Below are positions 35,133-44,031 of a stretch of 64,000 nucleotides of DNA, one piece after another. A model generated the notes under the pieces. It did no database searches, was not told the origin of the DNA, and saw nothing but the letters and a program-made list of their open reading frames with translations. A program made the position numbers and the translations under genes. The DNA is from Phycisphaerae bacterium (lineage in GTDB: Bacteria > Planctomycetota > Phycisphaerae > UBA1845 > Fen-1342): contig JANQFV010000031.1 of NCBI GenBank assembly GCA_028277645.1, positions 1 through 64,000 of the forward strand. The letters are read 5' to 3'. Numbering within the stretch: position 1 is the stretch's first letter; every line of letters starts with the position of its first letter.

Positions 35133-36261
35133 CGAAACGATCGTTCGGCGGTGGGTAGGACGACCTCCAGATTCCGCCGTTCAGCAGACACTCGACCGCT
35201 TAAGCCGAGCCCCCGGCGTGGTCCGTGTCGCGGTGATGCCGGATGTGCATCTGGCGGCCGGCGTGAGCAATGGCGTGGCAGTTGCCACCGAGCGACACAT
35301 CTACCCCGCTGCGGTGGGTGGCGACATTGGTTGTGGCTACGCAGCGGTTGCGTTCGATTGTGGCACAGACGCATTTAGGCGGCGCCGCGCCGCGGAGAAG
35401 CTTTTGGGTGAGCTGCCTGCTACGGTCCCGATCATGCGCCACAACCGCCGCTCGGGGCTGCCGGAGTTGCCCACTGAGATTGCAGCCGAGCAGCTCAGCG
35501 CCGATGAACTCGCAGCCAGAGCGGCGGGCGATGGACGTTTGGAACTGGGTACGCTCGGGCGTGGCAACCACTTTCTGGAGTTTCAGCAGGACGATGACAG
35601 CCGCCTGTGGCTAATGGTACACAGTGGCTCACGCGCGATGGGACAGCACATCGCGCAGTTTCATGGCCAGCGTGCAAACGCTGTCGGCGGTGGTCTCGCC
35701 TGGCTGGATGCGGAGAGCGAAGCGGGTCAGGCGTACTTGAGCGACGTCACCTGGGCGCGGGCGTATGCGTCCGAGAGTCGGCGACGGATGCTGACGGGCG
35801 CGGCGACTGTGTTGGTGGCGCACACTCGCGCCGAGCCAGACTGGTCGACGCTGTTGAACACGGATCACAACCACGTGCAGTCTGAAGAGTGTGCCGGCCG
35901 AACGCTCTGGATACATCGCAAGGGCGCCAACGTCGCGCGAGACGGGACGCTGAACGTCGTGCCGGGAACCATGGCGACGCACAGCTATCACGTGTGCGGG
36001 CGCGGCGAACCCGAAGCGCTGCACTCCAGCTCACATGGTGCCGGGCGCAAGCTGTCGCGCGGCGCCGCCCGAGCACGGATCAGGCGCAGAGACTTCGAAC
36101 GGCAGTTAGGCAATGTTGTGATCGACCCGCGCATTGCAGGACGGCTGATCGACGAGGCACCCGCGGCGTACAAAGACATCGATGCGGTGATGCGCGCCCA
36201 GCGTGATCTGGTGCGAATTGTACGGCGCCTGCGTCCGATCCTGCTTCACAAGGGCGTCTGA
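35125..36261 (+). CDS. rtcB: RtcB-family RNA ligase
   Basis: The product is 378 aa from GTG 35125 with GGAGGAGG just upstream. RtcB joins RNA 2',3'-cyclic phosphate (3'-phosphate) ends to 5'-OH ends using GTP and Mn. Signature segments are present: MPDVHLAAGVSNG, GGDIGCGY (Mn-binding Asp/Cys), LGTLGRGNHFLEF, MVHSGSRAMG, DHNHVQSEE, HRKGANVARDG, and SSSHGAGRKLSR with the guanylylated His. The length matches the shorter RtcB2-like branch. No archease or RtcR/RtcA is adjacent. The overlap with the RbfA-like gene implies RNA repair tied to the ribosome. Confidence 0.92.
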   Translation: MTDETIVRRWVGRPPDSAVQQTLDRLSRAPGVVRVAVMPDVHLAAGVSNGVAVATERHIYPAAVGGDIGCGYAAVAFDCGTDAFRRRRAAEKLLGELPATVPIMRHNRRSGLPELPTEIAAEQLSADELAARAAGDGRLELGTLGRGNHFLEFQQDDDSRLWLMVHSGSRAMGQHIAQFHGQRANAVGGGLAWLDAESEAGQAYLSDVTWARAYASESRRRMLTGAATVLVAHTRAEPDWSTLLNTDHNHVQSEECAGRTLWIHRKGANVARDGTLNVVPGTMATHSYHVCGRGEPEALHSSSHGAGRKLSRGAARARIRRRDFERQLGNVVIDPRIAGRLIDEAPAAYKDIDAVMRAQRDLVRIVRRLRPILLHKGV

Positions 36262-36306
36262 CTGACCGATGTGTAGCGACGCCTTCGACAGTGCTGCCGG
36301 GCGCGG

Positions 36307-38199
36307 TCAACCCGCGCTCAGCAGTGCGTCGTAGTCGTGCACTGTGCCGTTGTTCAGGCAGCACTCGATAATCTGGCGCCCCAGCGGATCGAGGTCGGAC
36401 TCGGCGAGGTAAGGTTTGAGCTCCTGGTGGAAGAAGTCCGCGAGGATGCGTGCGCCCGCATCGTAGCCAGCCGGGCCGACCTCGGGCTGGAACTCGACCT
36501 GGAGGAACCAGGGGTTGATCTGCACGCCTTCGACCAGCATCGACACGAGCGTCATGCCCAGCAGCGGGCAGCGCGCCGGCGTGAGTTGATCGGGACGGAA
36601 TCTCGCACCGCCGCGACGGCCGATGTACTCCCGGCTGATCCACTGCGGCATGAAGCCGACGTGCCAGCAACCGATGTGCTGATTAGGCACCAGGACGTAA
36701 CGCGTCTTGGGCGTGCGGCGGATTTGATCCAGCAGCAGATTGGCCTGGAGCACCTGCCGGCCGGTGGCGAACGGCCAGTACGAGCCCACGCCCTCGCTGC
36801 TCAACGCTTCAGACGCGGTGATGCTCGGGTTCGCGTAGCCGCGCGGCGCGACCAGCCGCCAGATCCACGCCAGCGCCGGCGGCAGCACGTGCAACATGCC
36901 GACGATGCCGTAAGAGGGATTCTGCGCAGCAAATGGCGGCGTGCGGATGCCGAAGCTGCGGACGTCGACTTCGACCGGGTCGTGCACGATGCCGGGAACA
37001 GCCCGGCGCGGCATGATGACGCGGGGGTTGGGGCAGGGGACGCCGGGCTCATCCTCCGTGTGCTCCCAGATCAGACACGTCGCGTTCGGTACGGCGTGGA
37101 GGTTGAGGAAGAGAAGCGGCTCCGTCGGCTGGACGCAGAGTTTCTCCAGGTGCGGATCGACGCCGTAGCGGTTGATGTGGTTGATGCGCAGGAACCAGCC
37201 GTCTTCGGCGTCGGTGACGACGAGGCGGCCGGAGTCGGTCTGAATGCCCGGATGGCACGAGGTCATGTCGTCGGTAACGGGCTGAAGCCGGCAGCCGCGC
37301 GGCAGGGCGAGGTGAACTTCTTCCTGCGTGACGAGATTGCGGCCGAGGCAAAGGCGGCCGTCGTCTTCGCGGTGCGCGTACTCGAGCATCTCGCTCTTGC
37401 CGCCGCCGCTGGCACCCTCGTGCATGATCGTGGTCATGTTGTCGTAGGGGGTAACGACACGCACGGTGGAGGCGTGGGCAGTAACCCAGCCCTCGCGGGC
37501 GCCGATTGCCAACAGGACGCCGTAGACGCCCTTCTTCGCGCTGGGACCGGGATAGAGATTCAGGGCAAAGACCTCGTGCAGGTCTGCCAGGCGGTGGTGG
37601 ATGACGACCTGCTTACCGCCGCAGTGCGTGTGCCGGAAGGGTGGTGCGACGTAGATTACTGCCCGGGGCTCGAATCGCTCGGGGAGGTCGCCGGGATCGA
37701 GCATTCCCTGGAGGTCGGCCAGCGCTGCCGCGAAGAAGGCGGCGTTGGCAGGTACGATGAGCAGGGCGTCGTAATTGGATTCGCGGTGTCCGGCGCGGAA
37801 GGGGAGCGCGATCAGCGATTGCTCGACCAGCCACGCGAAGATCTCCTCTCGCCATGCGTCGAACGGCGTGTCGAAGTGCTCGGCGAAGCGCGGCTTGTCG
37901 GAGGGCGCATCGTCGGCGACGTACATGCAATTCGGATCGCGACGACGCATGTAGGCTTCGGGCATATTGACACCCACGCCGTTGCGCACGCGCACGACCT
38001 CAGCCTCGACCACGCGGCCTTGCTTCGGAATATCGTAGGCGACTTCAAAGCGGTCCTGGGCTTCACCGAGTGACAGATCGATCAGCTCCGCACGGTTATT
38101 GGGTACGATGATCTTGCGTGCATCGTTCTGACGGAGGACGGTTTCGGCACCCGCGGGGAGGGGTATGTGGGCGAGAAGTTCATCAAGTTGTTGGCTCAT
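36307..38199 (-). CDS. DUF4914-like PEPCK-type P-loop protein
   Basis: The product is 630 aa. ATG 38199 is preferred over 38220 because GAAGG precedes it. The centre carries HEGASGGGKSEMLEYAH, a P-loop resembling the kinase-1a motif of ATP-dependent PEP carboxykinase, preceded by TPYDNMTTIMHEG and followed by ITASEALSSEGVGSYWPFATGRQ. These suggest a PEPCK-fold ATP-utilising enzyme, as in DUF4914. There is no signal peptide or membrane segment, so it is cytoplasmic. It converges on rtcB with a 45-bp gap. The reaction is unknown. The DUF4914 name is from memory of its P-loop pattern; the P-loop itself is directly readable. Confidence 0.65.
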   Translation of the reverse strand: MSQQLDELLAHIPLPAGAETVLRQNDARKIIVPNNRAELIDLSLGEAQDRFEVAYDIPKQGRVVEAEVVRVRNGVGVNMPEAYMRRRDPNCMYVADDAPSDKPRFAEHFDTPFDAWREEIFAWLVEQSLIALPFRAGHRESNYDALLIVPANAAFFAAALADLQGMLDPGDLPERFEPRAVIYVAPPFRHTHCGGKQVVIHHRLADLHEVFALNLYPGPSAKKGVYGVLLAIGAREGWVTAHASTVRVVTPYDNMTTIMHEGASGGGKSEMLEYAHREDDGRLCLGRNLVTQEEVHLALPRGCRLQPVTDDMTSCHPGIQTDSGRLVVTDAEDGWFLRINHINRYGVDPHLEKLCVQPTEPLLFLNLHAVPNATCLIWEHTEDEPGVPCPNPRVIMPRRAVPGIVHDPVEVDVRSFGIRTPPFAAQNPSYGIVGMLHVLPPALAWIWRLVAPRGYANPSITASEALSSEGVGSYWPFATGRQVLQANLLLDQIRRTPKTRYVLVPNQHIGCWHVGFMPQWISREYIGRRGGARFRPDQLTPARCPLLGMTLVSMLVEGVQINPWFLQVEFQPEVGPAGYDAGARILADFFHQELKPYLAESDLDPLGRQIIECCLNNGTVHDYDALLSAG

Positions 38200-38621
38200 G
38201 GATTGAGTGCCTTCATTCAAGTACCAGTATTTGCACGGCCCAGCACTTCCGAAGATAGCCAGTACTATGAAGCGCTAGCTGGGCGTATCGGCACGAACAC
38301 CGCTACCACGCTGCGCATCGGACCGTGCCGATCCGCGCGAGAGCCCCCAATCGAGTCGACAGACCGCCTGGGGCTTCAGCCGCGAAACATACGTAAGTTT
38401 ACGAGTGATGATCGTGAATTGCCAAGCGGGATCGACAGAACGGGGCCTTTAACCTGCGATATTTAAGTGCGTCCGGGATACAGGTCGATGTACACAGTGA
38501 AAGTACGCAGCGGGTTTATGGCGCCGCGGTGGGTAGATCGAGCGCGTCAGCTCGGTCTGGCGTCAGGTCCATTGGATACGAATTACTCCGCAAGCCTCCG
38601 ATTTTCGAGGAGCACATAGCG
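38200..38621. other. Divergent intergenic region
   Basis: This 422-bp spacer lies between the minus-strand P-loop gene and the plus-strand secreted protein gene. An imperfect stem (AGCCCCC near 38342 with TGGGGCT near 38369) is the only structure noticed. No gene is seen. Confidence 0.5.
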
Positions 38622-41156
38622 ATGGCCCATAGATATGCACTGACACTCTCGGCGGTGATGCTGATCGTGGTGGCGGCGAGTTCGGCTCGCGACCAGAGCG
38701 GCGACAACTGGTATTTCGGCTACTCTGGCGGCGTAACGTTCGTGAACGGGGCGCCCGAGCCACTGGCGGGCGGGCAGATCAATCAGAACGAGGGATGTGC
38801 GACGATCTCCGATACGTCGGGCAACCTGCTCTTCTACACAGATGGCATCTCAGTCTGGAACGCCAATCACGACGTGATGCCCAACGGCACCGGGTTGAAG
38901 GGAAATCCATCCGCAACGCAGTCGGGGATCATCGTCCCCAAGCCAGGTAACAGTGACACGTTTTATATCTTCACCGTCCCAGCCACGAATAGTTCGGACG
39001 GGTTGAACTACTCCGTCGTCGACATAACGCTCGACAGTGGCAACGGCGACGTGGTCAGTGGTCAAAAGAACATCAATCTGATGGCCACCTGTTCGGAAGA
39101 AGTGACCGCCACGGCGCATTCCAACGGCACCGACATCTGGGTCCTGGCGCGGCCGTACAACTCGAACGAGTTCCACGCGTTTCAGGTCTCTTCCTCCGGT
39201 GTCAATGCGACGGCGGTCGTGTCGGCGGTCGGAACTGCGACCGACATCAACGGATCGATTGGGTATCTCAAGGCCTCACCCAACGGCGACAAGCTGGCGA
39301 TGGCGTACTACTTTCTCAACACCGGCGAACTTTACGATTTCGATGCCGCGACCGGGCAGGTCTCCAACGCGGTCAACCTCGGCACGCTCACTGACGCGTA
39401 CGGGCTGGAGTTCTCGCAGGACGGCACGCGGCTGTACATCGCGCGCTTTATGATCAATGTCGTTCAGTTTGACCTGACCGCCGGCGACATTCCGGGCTCG
39501 GTGGTTCAGGTGAGCACGGACAGCAACGCGTCGGCGATGCAACTCGGCCCTGACGGCAAGATATATATATCCCGTGGCGGTGCATCCAAGCTGGGTGTGA
39601 TCAATAGCCCGAACAGCCTGGGCGCCGCTTGCGATTATCAAGCCAGTGGTCCGGACATCGCTGGTACCTGCCAGTATGGCTTGCCAAGCTTCATTCAGTC
39701 GTTCTTCGCAGCGTCCGCGGACTTCACGACGGAAGAAAACGTCGCGTTGAACTTCGCGCAGGCGGATTTTGCGACGCCCTACAACGACGTGACGAGCGAG
39801 ACGTTGATGCAAGTGCAGCTTACGTCCGTGCCGACCAATGGCACACTCACCGTCGGCAGCACGCCGGTGGCCAACAATGACGAACTCGATGTCGCGGATC
39901 TGGACAATCTGACGTATACGCCGGACGACTACTTCAACGGCAACGACACGTTCGAATGGCAAGGCAATTCGGGCGGCAGCTACAACTTCAATGGCACATT
40001 CACGGTCGAAGTTACGGCTGTTGCTCAGGAGCCATCGGTCACGCTACCGACCGGGGCCAATATCGGTGAACAGACGACGAATGGACTGGTAATCACGCCG
40101 AATTCGAACGACGGCAGCGAAATCACGCACTTCAAGATCACGGAAATCACGGGCGGGGTACTATACCTGAACGATGGCACTACGGAGCTCAGTAACGGCA
40201 GTTTCATCACCGCGGCGGAAGCAGCGGCGGGGCTCAAGTTTACGCCGACCAGCCAGTCGTGCGGTTTCACGGTTGCGGGCGCAACGAGTGCCGACGATGC
40301 CGATGTGTCGGCTAACATCCACGTTGTGAGCTTCACGGCACTGCCGGTTTTGCCGGTGGTCACGACGGCGAGCGTTAGCGACGTAGACACGAACACGGCA
40401 GTGTGCGGTGGCACGGTTACGGACGATGGCGGTGGCGCGATTTCGGCACGCGGCGTTTGCTGGAGCACCTCGGCGGATCCCACGACCAGTGACAACAAGA
40501 CCACGGACGGGGTCGGTACGGGAGCTTTCGAGAGCGAAATCAGCGATCTGGATTCTGAGACGAAGTACTACGTACGGGCCTACGCTACGAACGGCGCCGG
40601 TACCAGTTATGGCGAAACGAAGACGTTCACAACCGCGGCAGACGATTTCCTGCCGGATCTACGCGTAATGGTTACAGCGATGAATGAGTCTGCGTATGTG
40701 GGTGACGAACTCTCGTTCATGGTGGATGTCGAGAACGTTGGTGACGCGACGGCAACAGAAGTTGAACTGCACTTCCCGCTGCCGGTCAGCGCGATTTTCG
40801 TAGGTGCCTGGCTGGTTGAATCCGAGACGGCACAGGCGCAACCGCTCGATGCTGAAGTGGACGGCGATGAGATCGTTCTGACGCTCGGCGAGGTCGAGGT
40901 CGCCGAGGGAATGACGATCGAGGTTGTACTCGAATCCGGTGTTGCCGGTGCGGTCATGCTGAAAGCTACCGTGAGTTCGGCGGAGCACCTCAAGACTGCG
41001 ACGGCCCAGGCGGATGCCGCCGTAGATGACGAATACTGGCAAGTGGTCGAGACGAGATCGCCGGTTCCGATCTGCGGTACGCTTGGCTTCATGTCGTGTT
41101 TTCTGATTACGTTTGGCTTGATTGCCATGAAACGGCAGACGAGACGTACATTCTAG
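38622..41156 (+). CDS. Secreted propeller / cadherin-like / FN3-like / DUF11 protein with C-terminal membrane tail
   Basis: The product is 844 aa. GAGGAG lies 9 bases before ATG 38622; the 31 codons upstream lack an SD. The signal peptide is MAHRYALTLSAVMLIVVAASSA. Residues about 25-360 form a YVTN-like propeller in a style typical of Bacteroidetes secreted proteins (NWYFGYSGGVTF, LLFYTDGISVWN, TQSGIIVPKPGN). Next come a cadherin-like domain (TYTPDDYFNGNDTFEW), a second cadherin-like segment (LYLNDGTTELSNGSFIT), an FN3-like domain (RGVCWSTSADPTTSDN, YYVRAYATNGAGTSYGE) and a DUF11-like domain. The tail is SPVPICGTLGF, one membrane segment, then KRQTRRTF, so it resembles the Cys-containing tails of the giant proteins. 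The domain set suggests acquisition from Bacteroidetes. Confidence 0.82.
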   Translation: MAHRYALTLSAVMLIVVAASSARDQSGDNWYFGYSGGVTFVNGAPEPLAGGQINQNEGCATISDTSGNLLFYTDGISVWNANHDVMPNGTGLKGNPSATQSGIIVPKPGNSDTFYIFTVPATNSSDGLNYSVVDITLDSGNGDVVSGQKNINLMATCSEEVTATAHSNGTDIWVLARPYNSNEFHAFQVSSSGVNATAVVSAVGTATDINGSIGYLKASPNGDKLAMAYYFLNTGELYDFDAATGQVSNAVNLGTLTDAYGLEFSQDGTRLYIARFMINVVQFDLTAGDIPGSVVQVSTDSNASAMQLGPDGKIYISRGGASKLGVINSPNSLGAACDYQASGPDIAGTCQYGLPSFIQSFFAASADFTTEENVALNFAQADFATPYNDVTSETLMQVQLTSVPTNGTLTVGSTPVANNDELDVADLDNLTYTPDDYFNGNDTFEWQGNSGGSYNFNGTFTVEVTAVAQEPSVTLPTGANIGEQTTNGLVITPNSNDGSEITHFKITEITGGVLYLNDGTTELSNGSFITAAEAAAGLKFTPTSQSCGFTVAGATSADDADVSANIHVVSFTALPVLPVVTTASVSDVDTNTAVCGGTVTDDGGGAISARGVCWSTSADPTTSDNKTTDGVGTGAFESEISDLDSETKYYVRAYATNGAGTSYGETKTFTTAADDFLPDLRVMVTAMNESAYVGDELSFMVDVENVGDATATEVELHFPLPVSAIFVGAWLVESETAQAQPLDAEVDGDEIVLTLGEVEVAEGMTIEVVLESGVAGAVMLKATVSSAEHLKTATAQADAAVDDEYWQVVETRSPVPICGTLGFMSCFLITFGLIAMKRQTRRTF

Positions 41157-41206
41157 TCACGCGGCCACGCCGCCGACCGACAGTGAATGGAAAGGTGAGA
41201 GTTCTC

Positions 41207-41431
41207 ATGAGACGTTCGAAGGTGATTCACATTGGGGCCGTGATCGCGGCGGCGGGGCTATTCCTGGCGAGTACGGGTTGCACAAAATTGCTCTATCTGA
41301 GCACGGGCACGTCGTTCGTGTCGGGTCTGCTGTTGGGCAACAACCTCACGCTGACATCTGTCGAGCAAACGTGCTATCAGAACGGCGTGCTGATCAACTG
41401 CGCCGATCTGCCGGAGGATCTGGGGCAGTAA
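41207..41431 (+). CDS. Small lipoprotein
   Basis: The product is 74 aa. AAAGGTGAG precedes ATG 41207. The lipobox is LASTGC after MRRSKVIHIGAVIAAAGLF. The mature part is about 50 residues with YLSTGTSFVSGLLLGNN and two cysteines (TCYQNGVLINCADLP) likely to form a disulfide. It lies 50 bp after the secreted propeller gene on the same strand and is probably co-transcribed. The function is unknown. Confidence 0.75.
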   Translation: MRRSKVIHIGAVIAAAGLFLASTGCTKLLYLSTGTSFVSGLLLGNNLTLTSVEQTCYQNGVLINCADLPEDLGQ

Positions 41432-41458
41432 TGCGGCAGCGACCGTTTGGCGCAAGCG

Positions 41459-41884
41459 CTACGTAGAGCCCGTAAAACGCGACTGAAACTCCGCGAAATC
41501 GACGGCGTCCACGTCGGTGTCACCGTTGAAGTCGAAGGCGGTTTTACACCGCTTAATCGTGGGCGGTGCTGTTGGTTCGGGGGCGACGCTGGGGCCGGCC
41601 ATGCACTCCTCGAACCCGATGAAATCATCGCCGTCCACATCGGTGTCGGCGTCGAGGTCACCGTCCGGCGGGCGCAGGTTGAAACTGAAGTAGTTGACGT
41701 TGTGCTCGAACCCCGCATCGCCACCAGTGACGAAACGCATCTTTCGTTCACCGGCCGAAAGCAGTGCGACGACCGTGGCCATCGTCCAGGACTGCCACCC
41801 GCCGGTGCTCTGCGAAGCAACGCGCAGTTCGACATCGTGGATGCCGGGCAGCACAATTGGCGTGGCTACTCTCGGCGCACTCGC
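41459..41884 (-). pseudogene. Remnant of a CBM-dockerin protein
   Basis: The frame opens after a TAG at 41885-41887 with no start signal. It reads directly into the end of a CBM6/35-like domain (TPIVLPGIHDVELRVAS, FEHNVNYFSF), then a dockerin-like pair (DLDADTDVDGDDFIGFEE, DFNGDTDVDAVDFAEFQ), ending at 41459. GTG 41854 is the first possible start but would begin inside the CBM strand. The 5' part of the gene is missing; the OPT transporter gene ends 93 bp upstream. It is best read as a truncated relic of a dockerin-bearing carbohydrate-binding protein. Confidence 0.55.
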
Positions 41885-41976
41885 CTACTCGATGCGACGT
41901 GTCCGACGACCCAGCGCCCGGTCTCGTACATGGTGATCAGCACGAAGAACAGATGGGGCATCTCACCGACCGATGG

Positions 41977-44031
41977 CTAGCCCACGTGCATTCGACAGCG
42001 TCGCGCGAACACCCAGATCAGTACTGCGAAGAGCACCGCTGCGAACAGATGAGGTGCCTGAGGCGCCGCGCCAGCGCCGAATCCGATCCACTCGGCAAGC
42101 CGCTCTGCCCAGCCGTAGCCGACTTCGCCCGGCAGCGGCAGTTTCTCGCCCGGCGGCGCGCCGACGCTCTGCGCAACCACCACCCCCGCGATCGCAACAC
42201 CGAGCAGGCCCTCGCCCCCGACGAGACCTGATCCGAACAGTACGCCACGCTCGCGGCGCTCCGCTCGATCTTCGTTCGACGACAACACCCTCCGCTCCAT
42301 CCACCAGCGCAGCAGACCGCCGAGAAACACCGGGACCATGGTCGAGACCGGCAGGTACACTCCGACGGCGAATGGTAGTGATGGAATTCGCAGCAGGGCC
42401 GCGACGACCGCAATCGCTGCTCCGATGCCCACCAGCACCCAGGGCAACTGCGCGTTGAGCACACCTTCGATGACGATCTTCATCAGATTGGCCTGCGGCG
42501 CTGCCAACGCCGTGTCCGGGTCCGCATCGAGTTGGCCCGCGAAGCCGTACGCCTGGGCCAGCAGTGTCAACGTCAGGCAGACAAATACGGCGGACGTGAG
42601 CACGCCGATCAGCTCACCGACCTGTTGTCTTCGCGGTGTCGCGCCCAACAGGAATCCCGTCTTGAGGTCCTGCGATGTGTCGCCGGCGATCGATGCCGCG
42701 ATGGCGACGACGCAGCCGACGGTGAGCGCTGCGACCTGCCCCGTCATGCCGGTCCAGCCCAGCAGATGAAACGCGACCGACGTACCGATCAACGACGCGA
42801 TTGTCATGCCGCTGGTCGGGTTCGACGTCACACCCACCAGGCCGACGATCCGTGACGACACCGTCACAAAGAAGAACGCGAATATCACCACACACACGGC
42901 GGCAACCGCGCGCACCGGGAAGGTCCCCACGCTGCCGAAGACGGCCGGAACGAACGCCATTACGCAGGCAATGATCAGCAAGCCGATGCTGACGGTCTTC
43001 AGCGACAGATCGAGCCCGGTCCTCGGCACCGCACCCGACGTGTCTTCAAGTCGCTCCCGTAGCTGCTGCGTCCCGATGCGGAAGCTCTCGATCATGGTCG
43101 GGATGCTGCGGATCAGCGTGATGAGGCCGGCGGCTGCGACTGCCCCCGCCCCGATGTAACGCACGTAGTTCGTCCAGATCGAGCTCGCATCCATTTGTGC
43201 GATGACCACGTCCGTCGCGGGGAACAGTGGCTCGGTCCGTTCCGCGCCCCACAGCGTGATGGCCGGGATGATGACGAGTGACGACAGCAGACCGCCGCTC
43301 ACCATCACCGTTGCGATCCGCGGGCCGAGGATGTACCCGACGCCAAACAGAGCGGCGGACATCTTCATGCCAAGCCCGACGTTCAGCTTGTTGTGCAGGG
43401 TGACGCTGATGTTCTTGGGAAAGAGCTTGAGCCACTCAATAAGCACACGAAAGCTCGCCCCCGCGGCCAACCCGAGGAACACGTTCGTCGCCTTGGCCCC
43501 ACCGACCTCGCTCGCCACCAGTACTTCGGCGCAGGCGGTGCCTTCAGGATACGGCAGCTTGCCGTGTTCGCGTTCGATCAGGAAGCGTCGTAGCGGGACC
43601 ATAAACAACACGCCGAGCAGTCCGCCACACATGCCCAGCAGCGTCATTTGCAGCAGTTCCGGCGCAACACCCCACATGAAGAGGGCCGGCAGCGTGAAGA
43701 TGACTCCGCTGGCGACCGAGCTCGAGGCAGATCCAATCGTCTGGGAGACGTTCGCCTCAAGCAGGCTCGCACGGACCCCCACGCCGCGTAGCGCCCGAAA
43801 CGCAGCCACGGTCATGACCGCGACAGGGATCGAAGTGGAGATGGTCAGTCCGGCTTGCAGACCGAGGTATGCGTTGGCCGCCCCGAAGAGGATTCCGAAA
43901 ACAATGCCGGCCGCTACGGCCTTGAGTGTGAATTCGACCGGCGACTCGCTCGCCGGCACGTAGGGCTCGTACGCCTTGCCCTCCGGCAACATCTCGAACG
44001 CCTCACTTCCTAGCCCCTTCGACGGGTCCAT
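41977..44031 (-). CDS. OPT-family oligopeptide transporter
   Basis: The product is 684 aa. ATG 44031 is chosen for the GGAG 8 bases upstream; in-frame starts at 44058 and 44127 lack this. About 14-16 membrane segments are readable. Family motifs include NAYLGLQAGLTISTSIPVAV near the first helices, RREHGKLPYPEGTACAEVL-type sequence (here EREHGKLPYPEGTAC), SNPTSGMTIASLIGT and GDTSQDLKTGFLLGATPRRQQ. OPT transporters of this branch use the proton gradient to import oligopeptides or metal chelates. It is an inner-membrane protein of normal length. Confidence 0.92.
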   Translation of the reverse strand: MDPSKGLGSEAFEMLPEGKAYEPYVPASESPVEFTLKAVAAGIVFGILFGAANAYLGLQAGLTISTSIPVAVMTVAAFRALRGVGVRASLLEANVSQTIGSASSSVASGVIFTLPALFMWGVAPELLQMTLLGMCGGLLGVLFMVPLRRFLIEREHGKLPYPEGTACAEVLVASEVGGAKATNVFLGLAAGASFRVLIEWLKLFPKNISVTLHNKLNVGLGMKMSAALFGVGYILGPRIATVMVSGGLLSSLVIIPAITLWGAERTEPLFPATDVVIAQMDASSIWTNYVRYIGAGAVAAAGLITLIRSIPTMIESFRIGTQQLRERLEDTSGAVPRTGLDLSLKTVSIGLLIIACVMAFVPAVFGSVGTFPVRAVAAVCVVIFAFFFVTVSSRIVGLVGVTSNPTSGMTIASLIGTSVAFHLLGWTGMTGQVAALTVGCVVAIAASIAGDTSQDLKTGFLLGATPRRQQVGELIGVLTSAVFVCLTLTLLAQAYGFAGQLDADPDTALAAPQANLMKIVIEGVLNAQLPWVLVGIGAAIAVVAALLRIPSLPFAVGVYLPVSTMVPVFLGGLLRWWMERRVLSSNEDRAERRERGVLFGSGLVGGEGLLGVAIAGVVVAQSVGAPPGEKLPLPGEVGYGWAERLAEWIGFGAGAAPQAPHLFAAVLFAVLIWVFARRCRMHVG

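Noticed and set aside
36337..38073. Open plus-strand frame of 578 codons opposite the P-loop gene
   Set aside because: It lies wholly antisense to a well-supported gene, has no SD or domain pattern, and is a codon-bias shadow.
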